From positions 1 through 64,000 of the forward strand of contig NZ_POJH01000048.1 in the NCBI RefSeq assembly GCF_002960625.1: a stretch of 64,000 nt of DNA, read 5' to 3'. Below, one piece after another: positions 18,620-27,146 of this stretch (its first letter is position 1; each line of letters opens with the position of its first letter). The notes under the pieces were generated by a model, which had not been told where the DNA came from, did no database searches, and saw only the letters and a list, made by a program, of their open reading frames with translations. The translations under genes were made by a program, and so were the position numbers. Source of the DNA: Streptococcus suis. Its GTDB lineage: Bacteria; Bacillota; Bacilli; Lactobacillales; Streptococcaceae.

Positions 18620-20122
18620 ATGAGCGAAAAAGTGAAAAAAGGCTTTAAGTTGCCTTCATCGTATTCTATTTTGATGCTCATTATTGCCTTTATGGCAGTT
18701 ATGACATGGGTTATTCCAGCTGGTCAATATGAAAAAGACGAAGCTGGAAAATATATTACAGGCACTTACCAAGCAGTGGCTCAAAATCCGCAGGGAATTT
18801 GGGATATTGTGATGGCGCCAGTTCGGGCTATGTTGGGGCATGGTGATACTAGCAAGGCTATCGACGTTGCCTTCTTCATCCTGATGGTTGGTTCCTTCTT
18901 GGGCGTGGTCAATGAAACGGGTGCTCTTGATGTGGGGATTGCTTCCATTGTGAAACGCTTCAAGGGCCGCGAGAAAATGTTGATTTACATCCTCATGCCT
19001 TTGTTTGCCTTGGGTGGTTCTACCTACGGTATGGGTGAGGAAACCATGGCCTTCTTCCCACTCTTAGTTCCTGTTATGATGGCAGTTGGTTTTGATAGTA
19101 TTACAGGTGTTGCCATTATCTTACTGGGTTCTCAAATCGGCTGTTTGGCTTCGACTGTAAACCCATTTGCGACAGGTGTGGCTTCGGATGCAGCAGGGGT
19201 TTCCTTGGCAGATGGTATGATATGGCGGATTATCTTCTTTATCGTTATTTTGGGCCTGGGTGTGTGGTTTGTTGCTAACTATGCTGAAAAAGTGAAAAAC
19301 GACCCAACTAAATCCTTGGTTTACAAACAACGTGAAGCAGATATGGCTCATTTCAATGTCAACACATCTGAAGAAGTCAATGCTGTCTTAACACCAGCTC
19401 AAAAACGTGTTCTTTGGGTCTTCGTCTTGACTTTTGTTGTCATGATTTGTAGCTTTATTCCTTGGGAAGACTTGGGTGTTTCTGTCTTTGCAGATTTCAA
19501 TACCTGGTTGCTTGGCTTGCCAGGTATCGGTCAGGTGATTGGTAGTTCGGCTTATCCATTTGGCTGGTGGTATTTCCCTGAAGGAGCTATGCTCTTTGCA
19601 GTAGCAGGTGTCTTGGTCGGTATTGTCTATGGCATGGACGAAGCGCGTCTGGTGAAGGCCTTTATGAATGGTGCGGCTGACTTGCTCAGTGTTGCCCTTA
19701 TCTGTGCGGTGGCGCGTGGTATTCAAGTCATCATGAATGACGGTATGATTACGGCGACTATTCTACACTGGGGTGAAGTTGGCTTGCAAGGTCTGTCTTC
19801 ACAAGTCTTCATCATCTTGACCTATCTCTTCTACCTGCCAATGTCCTTCTTGATTCCATCCACATCTGGTCTTGCAGGGGCATCCATGGGTATCATGGCA
19901 CCTCTTGGAGAATTTGTAAATGTGCCAGCTCACTTGATTATCACAGCCTTCCAAGCTGCTTCAGGTGTACTAAACTTGGTGGCTCCAACTTCAGGTATTG
20001 TAATGGGAGCCTTGGCTTTAGGCCGTGTTGAGATCGGAACTTGGTATAAATTTGTAGGTAAATTGATTGCAGCTATTGTACTTGCATCAATTGCTATACT
20101 TGTCATTGCGACATTCTTCTAA
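18620..20122 (+). CDS. arcD: Arginine/ornithine antiporter-like carrier (YfcC family)
   Basis: A 500-residue membrane carrier with about a dozen hydrophobic segments, starting near residue 13. It belongs to the YfcC/C4-dicarboxylate anaerobic carrier group that stands in for ArcD in streptococcal arginine deiminase loci. Recognisable stretches are GGSTYGMGEETMAFFPLL near residue 132 and the C-terminal LIPSTSGLAGASMGIMAPLG. AGGAGG precedes the ATG. Position after arcC supports import of arginine in exchange for ornithine, but substrate specificity is an inference from context. Confidence 0.88.
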   Translation: MSEKVKKGFKLPSSYSILMLIIAFMAVMTWVIPAGQYEKDEAGKYITGTYQAVAQNPQGIWDIVMAPVRAMLGHGDTSKAIDVAFFILMVGSFLGVVNETGALDVGIASIVKRFKGREKMLIYILMPLFALGGSTYGMGEETMAFFPLLVPVMMAVGFDSITGVAIILLGSQIGCLASTVNPFATGVASDAAGVSLADGMIWRIIFFIVILGLGVWFVANYAEKVKNDPTKSLVYKQREADMAHFNVNTSEEVNAVLTPAQKRVLWVFVLTFVVMICSFIPWEDLGVSVFADFNTWLLGLPGIGQVIGSSAYPFGWWYFPEGAMLFAVAGVLVGIVYGMDEARLVKAFMNGAADLLSVALICAVARGIQVIMNDGMITATILHWGEVGLQGLSSQVFIILTYLFYLPMSFLIPSTSGLAGASMGIMAPLGEFVNVPAHLIITAFQAASGVLNLVAPTSGIVMGALALGRVEIGTWYKFVGKLIAAIVLASIAILVIATFF

Positions 20123-20237
20123 TTGAAATTCTGGGTCGGATTTTGTCCAAATGCAGATGAAGTCTGGCTCAGTTTTTCCATTTGTGATAGAATGAAAACA
20201 GAAAGAACTATATTTTAATCTGTTGAAAGGAGAAACA

Positions 20238-21578
20238 ATGGAAACAAGTTTTATTCAAGCACAGCATCAAGAGGCTTGTGTCGAGGCGATTAAGGAACTG
20301 GTAGCTTTTCCGTCTGTCCTACATGAAGGTCAAAACCAAACACCATTTGGTCAGGCTATTCAGGATGTCTTGGAACACACCCTAGCCATGACTGAGAAGA
20401 TGGGCTTTACTACCTATCTGGATCCAGAAGGCTATTATGGCTATGCAGAAATTGGTCAGGGGAAAGACTTGCTGGCTGTTCTCTGTCATTTGGATGTCGT
20501 ACCAGCTGGTGATCTCAAGCAATGGAACACACCGCCTTTTGAAGCAGTCGTAAAAGATAGCTTCCTGATTGGTCGCGGTGTTCAAGATGATAAGGGACCT
20601 TCTATAGCGGCTCTCTTTGCTGTCAAGGCTTTGATGGATGCAGGTGTCACTTTTACCAAACGTATTCGCTTTATTTTTGGTACCGATGAAGAAACACTCT
20701 GGCGCTGTATGAATCGCTACAATCAACTAGAAGAAGTAGCGACCATGGGCTTTGCACCAGATTCCTCCTTCCCTTTAACCTATGCGGAAAAAGGCTTGTT
20801 ACAAGCCAAATTGCATGGACCAGGCCACCCTTGTCTGAGTATCGAGGCTGGTACCGCTTATAATGTAGTACCTGCTAAGGCTAGCTATTCAGGCCACTTA
20901 TTAGCTGGGGTCATGGCAGAGTTGGACCAGCTGGGTTTTGATTATGAAAGCAATGATGACCAGGTGACCGTTCTGGGTATTTCTCGTCATGCTAAGGATG
21001 CGGCAGAGGGTGTCAATGCCATCGTACGTTTGGCCAAGGCCTTGGACAAATTTGAAGACCATCCGACTTTAAACTTTATTGTCAATGCTATTGGAGAAGA
21101 TGCCACAGGCTTCAAGCTGTTTGGCGATGTAACCGACGAGCCGTCAGGTACCTTGAGTTTCAATATTGCGGGTCTGACCATCAATGCCAAGAAATCAGAA
21201 ATTCGATTGGATATTCGCATACCAGTCACAGCGGACAAGGAAAAATTGGTGGCGACCCTGCAAGCCAAGGCTCAGGAATGTGGTCTGACCTATGAGGAGT
21301 ACGACTACCTTGCTTCCTTGTATGTACCCCTAGATAGCCAGTTGGTATCAACGCTTATGTCCGTCTATCAGGATAAGACAGGAGATATGGACAGCCAGCC
21401 TATCTCATCTGGGGGAGCGACCTTCGCCCGAACCATGCCAAACTGCGTGGCCTTTGGTGCTTGTTTCCCTGACACAGAACAGACGGAACACCAAGAAAAT
21501 GAACGCATGCCATTGGAAGATTTGTACAAAACAATGGACATCTATGCTGAAGCTATTTATCGTTTGGCTGCTGAATAA
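20238..21578 (+). CDS. arcT: M20-family dipeptidase of the arc locus
   Basis: A 446-residue zinc peptidase of the M20 family (Xaa-His/dipeptidase type). Metal and catalytic segments are visible: AVLCHLDVVPAG (His and Asp) near residue 80, GRGVQDDKGP near 115, and FIFGTDEETLW near 148 with the general base. The ATG at 20238 follows GAAAGGAGA; an upstream ATG at 20223 is rejected as it precedes this site. It follows arcD, as in other streptococci where it is called ArcT, probably releasing arginine from peptides. The substrate is not shown by sequence. Confidence 0.85.
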   Translation: METSFIQAQHQEACVEAIKELVAFPSVLHEGQNQTPFGQAIQDVLEHTLAMTEKMGFTTYLDPEGYYGYAEIGQGKDLLAVLCHLDVVPAGDLKQWNTPPFEAVVKDSFLIGRGVQDDKGPSIAALFAVKALMDAGVTFTKRIRFIFGTDEETLWRCMNRYNQLEEVATMGFAPDSSFPLTYAEKGLLQAKLHGPGHPCLSIEAGTAYNVVPAKASYSGHLLAGVMAELDQLGFDYESNDDQVTVLGISRHAKDAAEGVNAIVRLAKALDKFEDHPTLNFIVNAIGEDATGFKLFGDVTDEPSGTLSFNIAGLTINAKKSEIRLDIRIPVTADKEKLVATLQAKAQECGLTYEEYDYLASLYVPLDSQLVSTLMSVYQDKTGDMDSQPISSGGATFARTMPNCVAFGACFPDTEQTEHQENERMPLEDLYKTMDIYAEAIYRLAAE

Positions 21579-21619
21579 AAGAAATGTTCTCAGATTGTTT
21601 GGTCTGAGAACATTTCTTT
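21577..21619. terminator. Bidirectional terminator between arcT and argR
   Basis: AAAGAAATGTTCTCAGA and TCTGAGAACATTTCTTT form a 17-base perfect stem around an eight-base loop, with T/A runs on both sides. It separates two converging genes. Confidence 0.9.
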
Positions 21620-21637
21620 TATTCGACAGCTTTCTAA

Positions 21638-22111
21638 TCAAGCCTTGCTAAAGAAGAAAGGAGGAGCATACTGTTTGAGGTACTCAAAACAAGACTGGGC
21701 ACTTTCATTATCCTCACAGATAATCAAGCAGACATCATCGCCACAAACTGTCGCAATGATTTCAGGGATTTCCATGGCATCCAAAATAGAGCCAAAGGAA
21801 TTGGCTAGACCAGGCAGGGCTTTCAAGATGACCTGATGCTGAACAGGCTTAAGCATGACCAAGGCATCTTCCATATAGAGCCGAAGGCGTTTTTCCCAGC
21901 GACTTGGAGCAATGGGGTTGATGACATAATGAGAAGAATCGTCTTCATTGACCTTGACCAAATTGAGCATCTTGATGTCGCGGGATAGGGTGGACTGGGT
22001 GACAGTTACACCGTTCAAATTGAGGAGTTCTTGTAATTCTTGTTGGGTATGAATTTTTTTCTCCATAACCAAGGACAAAATCAATTGGTGACGACTTTCA
22101 ATCTTGTTCAT
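21638..22111 (-). CDS. argR: ArgR-type arginine repressor
   Basis: A 157-residue ArgR protein. The N-terminal winged helix (about residues 1-70) includes [19 protein letters not shown] and the TLSRDIKML recognition helix. The C-terminal hexamerisation and arginine-binding domain has [11 protein letters not shown] near residue 125, where the aspartates bind arginine. It converges on the arc locus, the arrangement described for S. suis, and is the likely arginine sensor for arc genes. AGGAGG lies just before the ATG on the minus strand. Confidence 0.92.
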   Translation of the reverse strand: MNKIESRHQLILSLVMEKKIHTQQELQELLNLNGVTVTQSTLSRDIKMLNLVKVNEDDSSHYVINPIAPSRWEKRLRLYMEDALVMLKPVQHQVILKALPGLANSFGSILDAMEIPEIIATVCGDDVCLIICEDNESAQSCFEYLKQYAPPFFFSKA

Positions 22112-22194
22112 AGGAACCTCCTACAAATATGGTTGTACACGGAAAATTCAGCAGAAAGTCTTGACTGGATTGGCCATGGACAAGGAAAGTGTCG

Positions 22195-23223
22195 CTATTG
22201 AAGAAACATAGCATCTCCAAAACTGAAGAAGCGGTAGCCTTCTTCAACAGCGTGTTTATAGGCTTCTAAGACAAATTCTCGGCCAGCAAAGGCAGATACC
22301 AGCATGACCAGAGTTGATTTGGGTAGGTGGAAATTGGTTGAAAAGGCATCAACGATGCGGAATTCATAGCCTGGTTTGATAAATATATTTGTCCAGCCAG
22401 CATCAGCTTCTAGTCGACCATCGAACTTATTGCCAATCGTTTCTAAGGTTCGAATAGATGTTGTACCAACTGCCACAATCCGACCGCCTGCAGCCTTGAC
22501 TTGATTAAGGGTCTGGGCTGCTTCAGCAGATAGGGTGTAAAATTCCGAATGCATTTCATGTTCATCAAGATTGTCAACGGAAACAGGTCGGAAGGTGCCA
22601 AGACCGACATGAAGGGTTAGATAAACTAATTTCACTCCCTTTGCCTCAATCTTCTCAAGTAATTCTTGGGTGAAATGCAGTCCAGCAGTTGGGGCTGCGG
22701 CAGAGCCGTTTTCTTTGGCATAGACAGTTTGATAGCGCTCGCGGTCTTCCAATTTCTCATGAATGTAAGGCGGAAGGGGCATTTCTCCAAGACTTTCCAA
22801 AACTTCAAGGAAAATACCATCATAGGTGAACTCAACAATTCGTCCACCGTGTTCCAATTCTTCAATGATAGTGGCTGTCAATCTTCCATCACCAAAGGCA
22901 ACCGTGGTACCGACTTTCAGGCGTTTGGCTGGCTTAGCAAGGACTTCCCACTGGTCACCTTGGGTATTTTTCAAAAGTAACAGCTCCACATGGCCATTGG
23001 TTTCTGGCTTGTATCCGTAGAGGCGAGCAGGGAGCACGCGCGTGTTGTTCATGACCAAAGCATCACCAGGGTTTAGCTGGTCAATGATGTGGTCGAAGTG
23101 GCTGTCGACCATGGTTTTCTTTTGGTGGTCGAGGATGAGTAGGCGAGAGCTGTCACGCTTCTCAAGTGGGACTTGGGCAATCAGTTCTTCAGGTAATTCA
23201 AAATCAAAATCTGCGGTATTCAT
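22195..23223 (-). CDS. queA: S-adenosylmethionine:tRNA ribosyltransferase-isomerase
   Basis: A 342-residue QueA that transfers the ribose of AdoMet to preQ1 at tRNA wobble position 34, forming epoxyqueuosine. Family segments are [14 protein letters not shown] at the N-terminus, [15 protein letters not shown] near residue 53, PTAGLHFT near 180, and [10 protein letters not shown] near 205. Full length. AGGAG precedes the ATG. It lies 12 bases downstream of a small membrane-protein ORF. The other queuosine gene in the window is tgt at 41.9 kb, not linked here. Confidence 0.95.
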   Translation of the reverse strand: MNTADFDFELPEELIAQVPLEKRDSSRLLILDHQKKTMVDSHFDHIIDQLNPGDALVMNNTRVLPARLYGYKPETNGHVELLLLKNTQGDQWEVLAKPAKRLKVGTTVAFGDGRLTATIIEELEHGGRIVEFTYDGIFLEVLESLGEMPLPPYIHEKLEDRERYQTVYAKENGSAAAPTAGLHFTQELLEKIEAKGVKLVYLTLHVGLGTFRPVSVDNLDEHEMHSEFYTLSAEAAQTLNQVKAAGGRIVAVGTTSIRTLETIGNKFDGRLEADAGWTNIFIKPGYEFRIVDAFSTNFHLPKSTLVMLVSAFAGREFVLEAYKHAVEEGYRFFSFGDAMFLQ

Positions 23224-23235
23224 GTGTTCTCCTGT

Positions 23236-23400
23236 TTAAATTAGTATTAAAAAATAGACGAGCAGGCCAAATGGAAGCAATAACAAGGGCAGACCAATTG
23301 AGAAAAAGATTATTTTTAGTGTTCTCGAATTGGTGATGAGATAGCCTGCCAGGCAATTCAGAATACCGAGAAAGAATAGGTATATAAGTACATTTGTCAT
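23236..23400 (-). CDS. Small two-helix membrane protein upstream of queA
   Basis: A 54-residue ORF on the minus strand starting MTNVLIYLFFLGILNCLAG and ending LVYFLILI. Two hydrophobic helices are separated by a short polar turn (TNSRTLK). On the minus strand the -10 box TATAAT (plus strand ATTATA at 23407-23412) ends six bases before the ATG, so the transcript would be leaderless. The stop is 12 bases before the queA start, so the two are probably co-transcribed and this promoter may serve queA. I do not recognise a family. The ORF is below the usual annotation length and could be overlooked. Confidence 0.55.
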   Translation of the reverse strand: MTNVLIYLFFLGILNCLAGYLITNSRTLKIIFFSIGLPLLLLPFGLLVYFLILI

Positions 23401-23510
23401 ACTTTCATTATACCATAGTTGTATTCCTAAGTCTTGGTGGACGAGAAAGAGTTAGCAATAATTTTCTAATTTATTATACTAATATTAGCAAAAAATATAA
23501 TGTGAAAGGC

Positions 23511-23563
23511 TTGACAAAAATTGGTATATACCATATAATAGATTTATGAAATGGTCTATACCA
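23511..23563 (+). promoter_or_regulatory. nagB promoter with two NagR-type operators
   Basis: TTGACA (23511-23516) and TATAAT (23534-23539) are separated by 17 bases. The perfect palindrome TGGTATATACCA (23522-23533) fills the spacer, and the related TGGTCTATACCA (23552-23563) lies at the start of the transcript. Both match the ATTGGTATAGACCA-like sites bound by GntR/HutC repressors NagR/DasR. Repression relieved by amino-sugar phosphates is expected. The repressor gene is not in the window. Confidence 0.8.
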
Positions 23564-23580
23564 AAAAGGAGGAAAAGCAG

Positions 23581-24285
23581 ATGAAAGTTCATATCGTTAA
23601 GAATCAAGTGGAAGGGGCAGCTATTGCCTTTGATATTCTCAAGCAGAAAATAGCAGCTGGTGCGCAAGTTCTAGGTTTGGCAACAGGATCTAGTCCAATC
23701 GAATTTTACAAGCAGGTTCGGGAGAGCGACTTAGACTTTTCTGAGGTGACATCTGTTAACTTGGATGAGTATGTTGGTTTGGGCGAAGATAGTGACCAAT
23801 CCTATGTCTATTTTATGAAAGAACATCTCTTCAATGCCAAACCATTCAAGGAAAACCATTTACCGAACGGTTTGGCTGCTGATCTTGATGCAGAGTTGGT
23901 GCGCTACAATGCCATTCTGGAAGAACATCCAGTCGATTTCCAAATCCTTGGAATTGGTCGGAATGGTCATATCGGCTTTAATGAGCCAGGTGCTTCTTTT
24001 GATGGAATTGCCCGTGTTGTTGATTTGGCGCCATCAACCATCGAAGCCAACGCTCGCTTCTTTGAAAATCCAGAAGATGTACCAAAACAAGCCATTTCGA
24101 TGGGCATTGCCAACATTCTATCTGCCAAGACCATTGTTCTCATGGCCTATGGTCCTGAAAAAGCTGACGCCATTAAGGCGACAGTGGAAGGACCAGTGAC
24201 GGAGCAAGTCCCAGCAAGCGTCCTTCAAAACCATGAAGATGTTGTCCTTATTATCGATGAAGCGGCAGCAAGTAAATTAGCATAA
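23581..24285 (+). CDS. nagB: Glucosamine-6-phosphate deaminase
   Basis: A 234-residue NagB that converts glucosamine 6-phosphate to fructose 6-phosphate and ammonia, the last step of amino-sugar use. Visible motifs are [14 protein letters not shown] near residue 36, [10 protein letters not shown] near 63, and [16 protein letters not shown] near 122 with the catalytic histidine. The ATG at 23581 follows AAAGGAGG; the ATG at 23551 lies in the second operator and is rejected. It is a single-gene unit, followed by a terminator at 24312-24359. Confidence 0.95.
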   Translation: MKVHIVKNQVEGAAIAFDILKQKIAAGAQVLGLATGSSPIEFYKQVRESDLDFSEVTSVNLDEYVGLGEDSDQSYVYFMKEHLFNAKPFKENHLPNGLAADLDAELVRYNAILEEHPVDFQILGIGRNGHIGFNEPGASFDGIARVVDLAPSTIEANARFFENPEDVPKQAISMGIANILSAKTIVLMAYGPEKADAIKATVEGPVTEQVPASVLQNHEDVVLIIDEAAASKLA

Positions 24286-24311
24286 TAGACAAAACCACTT
24301 TATATGAATGA

Positions 24312-24359
24312 ACCCGCTGAAAACTTCAAGTTAATGCCTTTTCGGTGGGTCTATTTTTG
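24312..24359 (+). terminator. Terminator after nagB
   Basis: ACCCGCTGAAAA (24312-24323) pairs with TTTTCGGTGGGT (24339-24350), followed by CTATTTTTG. It is placed 26 bases after the nagB stop. Confidence 0.75.
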
Positions 24360-24735
24360 TAGTCTGATCGAATAGCTATGGCCTACTGTCTAAGTCACAT
24401 TCACTAAACAGCGCAAGTTGGGAGGTGAAAACTTATGCAGATAGTTTTCTGAAACTTGTTTTGCTACCCTTGATAGTCAGCCAAGCAGCAGAACGAATTG
24501 CGGAGTGGCTAATTTGTAAGTGGCAAAACAAATGCGACAATCAATCATTTATTTTTCCTTTTATTACTTTGTTAACTCGCTTGGCCGTACCTTGCATAAG
24601 TAACTTGCTTCGCAAGTAATATCTACAACCTTGTACTATCAATCGACAGTACAAGCAACCTTCAGCTCGTTGCCTCGTACTAAAAGTAAACTAAATGACC
24701 GTCACTTAGCCTGAGTGCCTTGAGCAAGCACAAAA
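24360..24735. other. Gene-free stretch with small hairpins
   Basis: No convincing gene is seen. A weak rightward ORF (24425-24619) lacks family resemblance and normal composition. Small palindromes are present: ACTTGC-TTC-GCAAGT (about 24605-24619) and TTGTACT/AGTACAA around ATCAATCGAC (24632-24656). The string TACTAAAAGTAAACT (about 24678) also occurs downstream of the 9.5-kb repeat (about 9684), suggesting a shared short repeat. The content looks like remnants of dispersed intergenic elements. Confidence 0.5.
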
Positions 24736-24766
24736 AACACCCATGGCGACCACCGTGGGTGTTTTT
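24736..24766. terminator. Terminator with AACACCCATGG stem
   Basis: AACACCCATGG and CCGTGGGTGTT form a stem around CGACCA with T runs on the right and A runs on the left. It could end transcripts from either side, probably the minus-strand glutathionyl-hydroquinone reductase gene. Confidence 0.75.
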
Positions 24767-24818
24767 CTTATGCTTAGTTTTCTGAACTTTTAAGCTCGGT
24801 TAGTGAACACATTTGTTC

Positions 24819-25781
24819 TTAGTTTTCAAGTGTCCAGTCTAAGTCGGGTCCAATAGGAACGATGCCGGTCGGATTGATGGTCTTGTGACTGCCGTAGTAG
24901 TGCTGCTTGATATGGTCAAAGTCAACCGTTTCTGCAATGCCAGCATGGTTGTAAATCCGTTTGGTATAATTCCACAGATTTGGATAGTCAACCAAAGCCT
25001 TGATATTGCATTTGAAATGTCCAAAGTAAACTGGATCAAACCGCACTAATGTAGTAAAGAGGCGAATATCTGCCTCAGTCAATTGATTGCCCACCAGATA
25101 GTCCTTCTCTGCCAAATGCTCTTCCAGTTTATCCAGGGCAGCAAAGAGATTGTTGACTTCTTTTTCATAGACTTTCTGATTGGTTGAAAATCCAGCCTTG
25201 TAAACACCATTGTTGATGTTTGGATAGACAAAGTCGTTCATGGCATCAATCTCGGCTTGTAGGTGTTCTGGATAGTAGTCGTCATGATTACCTGTAATGT
25301 CATTGAAAGCGGTATTGAACATGCGCATGATTTCAGCAGATTCATTGCTGACAATGGTATTAGTTTTCTTATCCCACAGGACAGGAACGGTCACCCGACC
25401 AGAGTAAGTTGGGTTAGCCTTCAAATAGACCTGATAGAGATAATCGCTGTTAAAGAGGGTATCCTTGATAACACCAGGACCATCTTCAAATGTCCAGCCA
25501 TTTTCCAACATGAGTGGGTGGACGATAGAAAGCGAAATATGGTCTTCCAAGCCTTTCAGTTTTCTCATAATCAAGGTCCGACTAGCCCAAGGACAAGCCA
25601 GAGAAATATAGAGGTGGTAGCGACCTGCCTCAGCCTTGAAACCGCCCTCTCCTGTTGGGCCTGCCTGTCCGTCTGGCGTAATCCAGTTGCGAAATTGCGT
25701 GACAGTCCGGACAAACTTACCACCTGTTGATTTGGTATCATACCACTGATCGACCCATTTGCCATCTTGTAAAAGTCCCAT
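24819..25781 (-). CDS. Glutathionyl-hydroquinone reductase (GST superfamily)
   Basis: A 320-residue glutathione-transferase-fold protein of the YqjG/ECM4 class, which reduces glutathionyl-hydroquinones. The thioredoxin-like N-terminal domain carries LACPWASRT with the catalytic Cys63. An all-helical C-terminal domain follows (about residues 170-310, including LVGNQLTEADIRLFTTLVRFD). The start at 25781 follows AAGGAG; an in-frame upstream extension is hydrophobic and lacks that site. It is a single gene. A glutathione peroxidase is encoded nearby on the other strand, suggesting glutathione-linked stress defence, but the physiological substrate is unknown. Confidence 0.88.
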   Translation of the reverse strand: MGLLQDGKWVDQWYDTKSTGGKFVRTVTQFRNWITPDGQAGPTGEGGFKAEAGRYHLYISLACPWASRTLIMRKLKGLEDHISLSIVHPLMLENGWTFEDGPGVIKDTLFNSDYLYQVYLKANPTYSGRVTVPVLWDKKTNTIVSNESAEIMRMFNTAFNDITGNHDDYYPEHLQAEIDAMNDFVYPNINNGVYKAGFSTNQKVYEKEVNNLFAALDKLEEHLAEKDYLVGNQLTEADIRLFTTLVRFDPVYFGHFKCNIKALVDYPNLWNYTKRIYNHAGIAETVDFDHIKQHYYGSHKTINPTGIVPIGPDLDWTLEN

Positions 25782-25902
25782 ACTATTCTCCTTTATCAAA
25801 AATAGAAAATCCATTAAACAGATTTTTATATATATCACTAATTAGTATTATAAAGTATTTCCCAATAAAGTCAAGCCAAATGATTTATGCTAGAATAGTT
25901 GT

Positions 25903-26619
25903 ATGAGATTGGATAAATGTTTAGAAAAGGCCCAAATTGGCTCGCGCAAGCAAGTCAAGAAATTATTTAAGGCCCAGCAAATCAGCATAGATGGCCAACC
26001 GGCTCGCAGTCTTAGCCAGATCGTTGATCCTGACTTACAAGATATTCAGATTTCTGGAAGAAAGGTAGAGCTAGAAGGCTCGGTCTATTATCTTCTCCAT
26101 AAGCCAAGAGGAGTGGTATCTGCAGTGACTGATAAGGAGCATGAAACTGTCATTGATTTAATTGCTCCTCAGGACCGAAGGGAAGGACTTTATCCAGTTG
26201 GGCGCTTGGACAGAGATACGGAGGGACTGGTTCTCGTGACCAACAACGGTCCTCTAGGTTATCGTATGCTCCACCCCAGCCACCATGTCGATAAACTCTA
26301 CTATGTGGAGGTCAATGGACCCTTGGGGTCAGACGCACAAACCTTTTTTGCCTCGGGCGTGACCTTCTTGGGCGGTACTCGTTGCCAGCCTGCGGATTTG
26401 ACCATTTTAGAGGTTTCTTTTGGACATAGCAGAGCGACCATCCAGTTGGCAGAAGGCAAATTTCATCAAGTCAAGAAGATGTTTTTAGCCTATGGTGTCA
26501 AGGTCACCTATCTCAAACGCATGGCCTTTGGCGGATTTGAATTGGGGGATTTGGAATGTGGGGCTTACCGTGAACTTACTTCAGCTGAAATCCAGCATGT
26601 ATTAACCTATTTTGATTAA
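25903..26619 (+). CDS. rsuA: RsuA-family 16S rRNA pseudouridine synthase
   Basis: A 238-residue pseudouridine synthase: an S4 RNA-binding domain (about residues 1-55, MRLDKCLEKAQIGSRKQVKK), then the catalytic domain with VGRLDRDTEGLVLVTNNG, in which the aspartate of RLDRDT is catalytic. RsuA modifies 16S rRNA U516; family members of this length can also act on 23S rRNA. The -10 box TAGAAT (25891-25896, extended TGC) ends six bases before the ATG and no Shine-Dalgarno is present, suggesting a leaderless mRNA. The peroxidase gene follows after 13 bases. Confidence 0.88.
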   Translation: MRLDKCLEKAQIGSRKQVKKLFKAQQISIDGQPARSLSQIVDPDLQDIQISGRKVELEGSVYYLLHKPRGVVSAVTDKEHETVIDLIAPQDRREGLYPVGRLDRDTEGLVLVTNNGPLGYRMLHPSHHVDKLYYVEVNGPLGSDAQTFFASGVTFLGGTRCQPADLTILEVSFGHSRATIQLAEGKFHQVKKMFLAYGVKVTYLKRMAFGGFELGDLECGAYRELTSAEIQHVLTYFD

Positions 26620-26632
26620 GGAGGCGCTTATC

Positions 26633-27115
26633 ATGAGCATATACAAGTTTAGGGTGGAAAAACAAGATGGGACAGACCAGGCCATGAGTGATTTTCAAGG
26701 ACAGGTTTTATTGATTGTCAATACGGCAACAGGCTGTGGTCTGGCTCCTCAATATAAGGAATTACAGGAACTCTACGACACCTATAAAGACCAGGGGTTT
26801 GTCGTATTGGATTTTCCTTGTAATCAATTTTTAGAGCAGGCACCAGGCTCTGCGGAGGAAATCAATCAGACCTGCAGTTTGAATTATGGGACAAATTTTC
26901 CACGTTTTGCAAAGATTGCTGTAAACGGTCCTGATGCTAGTCCGCTCTATCGTTATCTGAAAAAAGAGAAAAGGACCTTATTAGGTGGTCGCATAGAATG
27001 GAATTTTACTAAGTTTTTGGTGGATAGACAGGGGCGGGTGGTCAAACGCTATTTACCAACGACTAGCCCGCTAAGATTGAAAGCGGATATTGAACATTAT
27101 TTGGCAAAAGAATAA
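26633..27115 (+). CDS. Glutathione peroxidase-family protein
   Basis: A 160-residue thioredoxin-fold peroxidase (GPx/BtuE type). The peroxidatic cysteine is Cys35 in NTATGCGLAPQY. FPCNQF near residue 65 (glutamine) and WNFTKFLVDRQG near 125 (tryptophan, asparagine) complete the active-site tetrad. It reduces peroxides with thiol donors. Family motif NTASKCGFT is altered to NTATGCGLA but the cysteine is kept. AAGGAGG precedes the ATG at 26633, and it probably shares a transcript with rsuA. Confidence 0.9.
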   Translation: MSIYKFRVEKQDGTDQAMSDFQGQVLLIVNTATGCGLAPQYKELQELYDTYKDQGFVVLDFPCNQFLEQAPGSAEEINQTCSLNYGTNFPRFAKIAVNGPDASPLYRYLKKEKRTLLGGRIEWNFTKFLVDRQGRVVKRYLPTTSPLRLKADIEHYLAKE

Positions 27116-27146
27116 GAAGGCTGGAAACAATCTAGCCTTCTTTTTT
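27114..27146. terminator. Bidirectional terminator after the peroxidase gene
   Basis: AGAAGGCT (27115-27122) pairs with AGCCTTCT (27134-27141), followed by TTTTTT. It separates the peroxidase gene from the converging iron-transport operon. Confidence 0.85.

Noticed and set aside
24425..24619. Small protein in the gap after nagB
   Set aside because: There is no similarity to known proteins, no membrane or signal pattern, and the segment contains repeat-like palindromes.
25263..25730. A 155-residue ORF opposite the glutathionyl-hydroquinone reductase
   Set aside because: It is antisense to a well-supported conserved gene and has no recognisable features.
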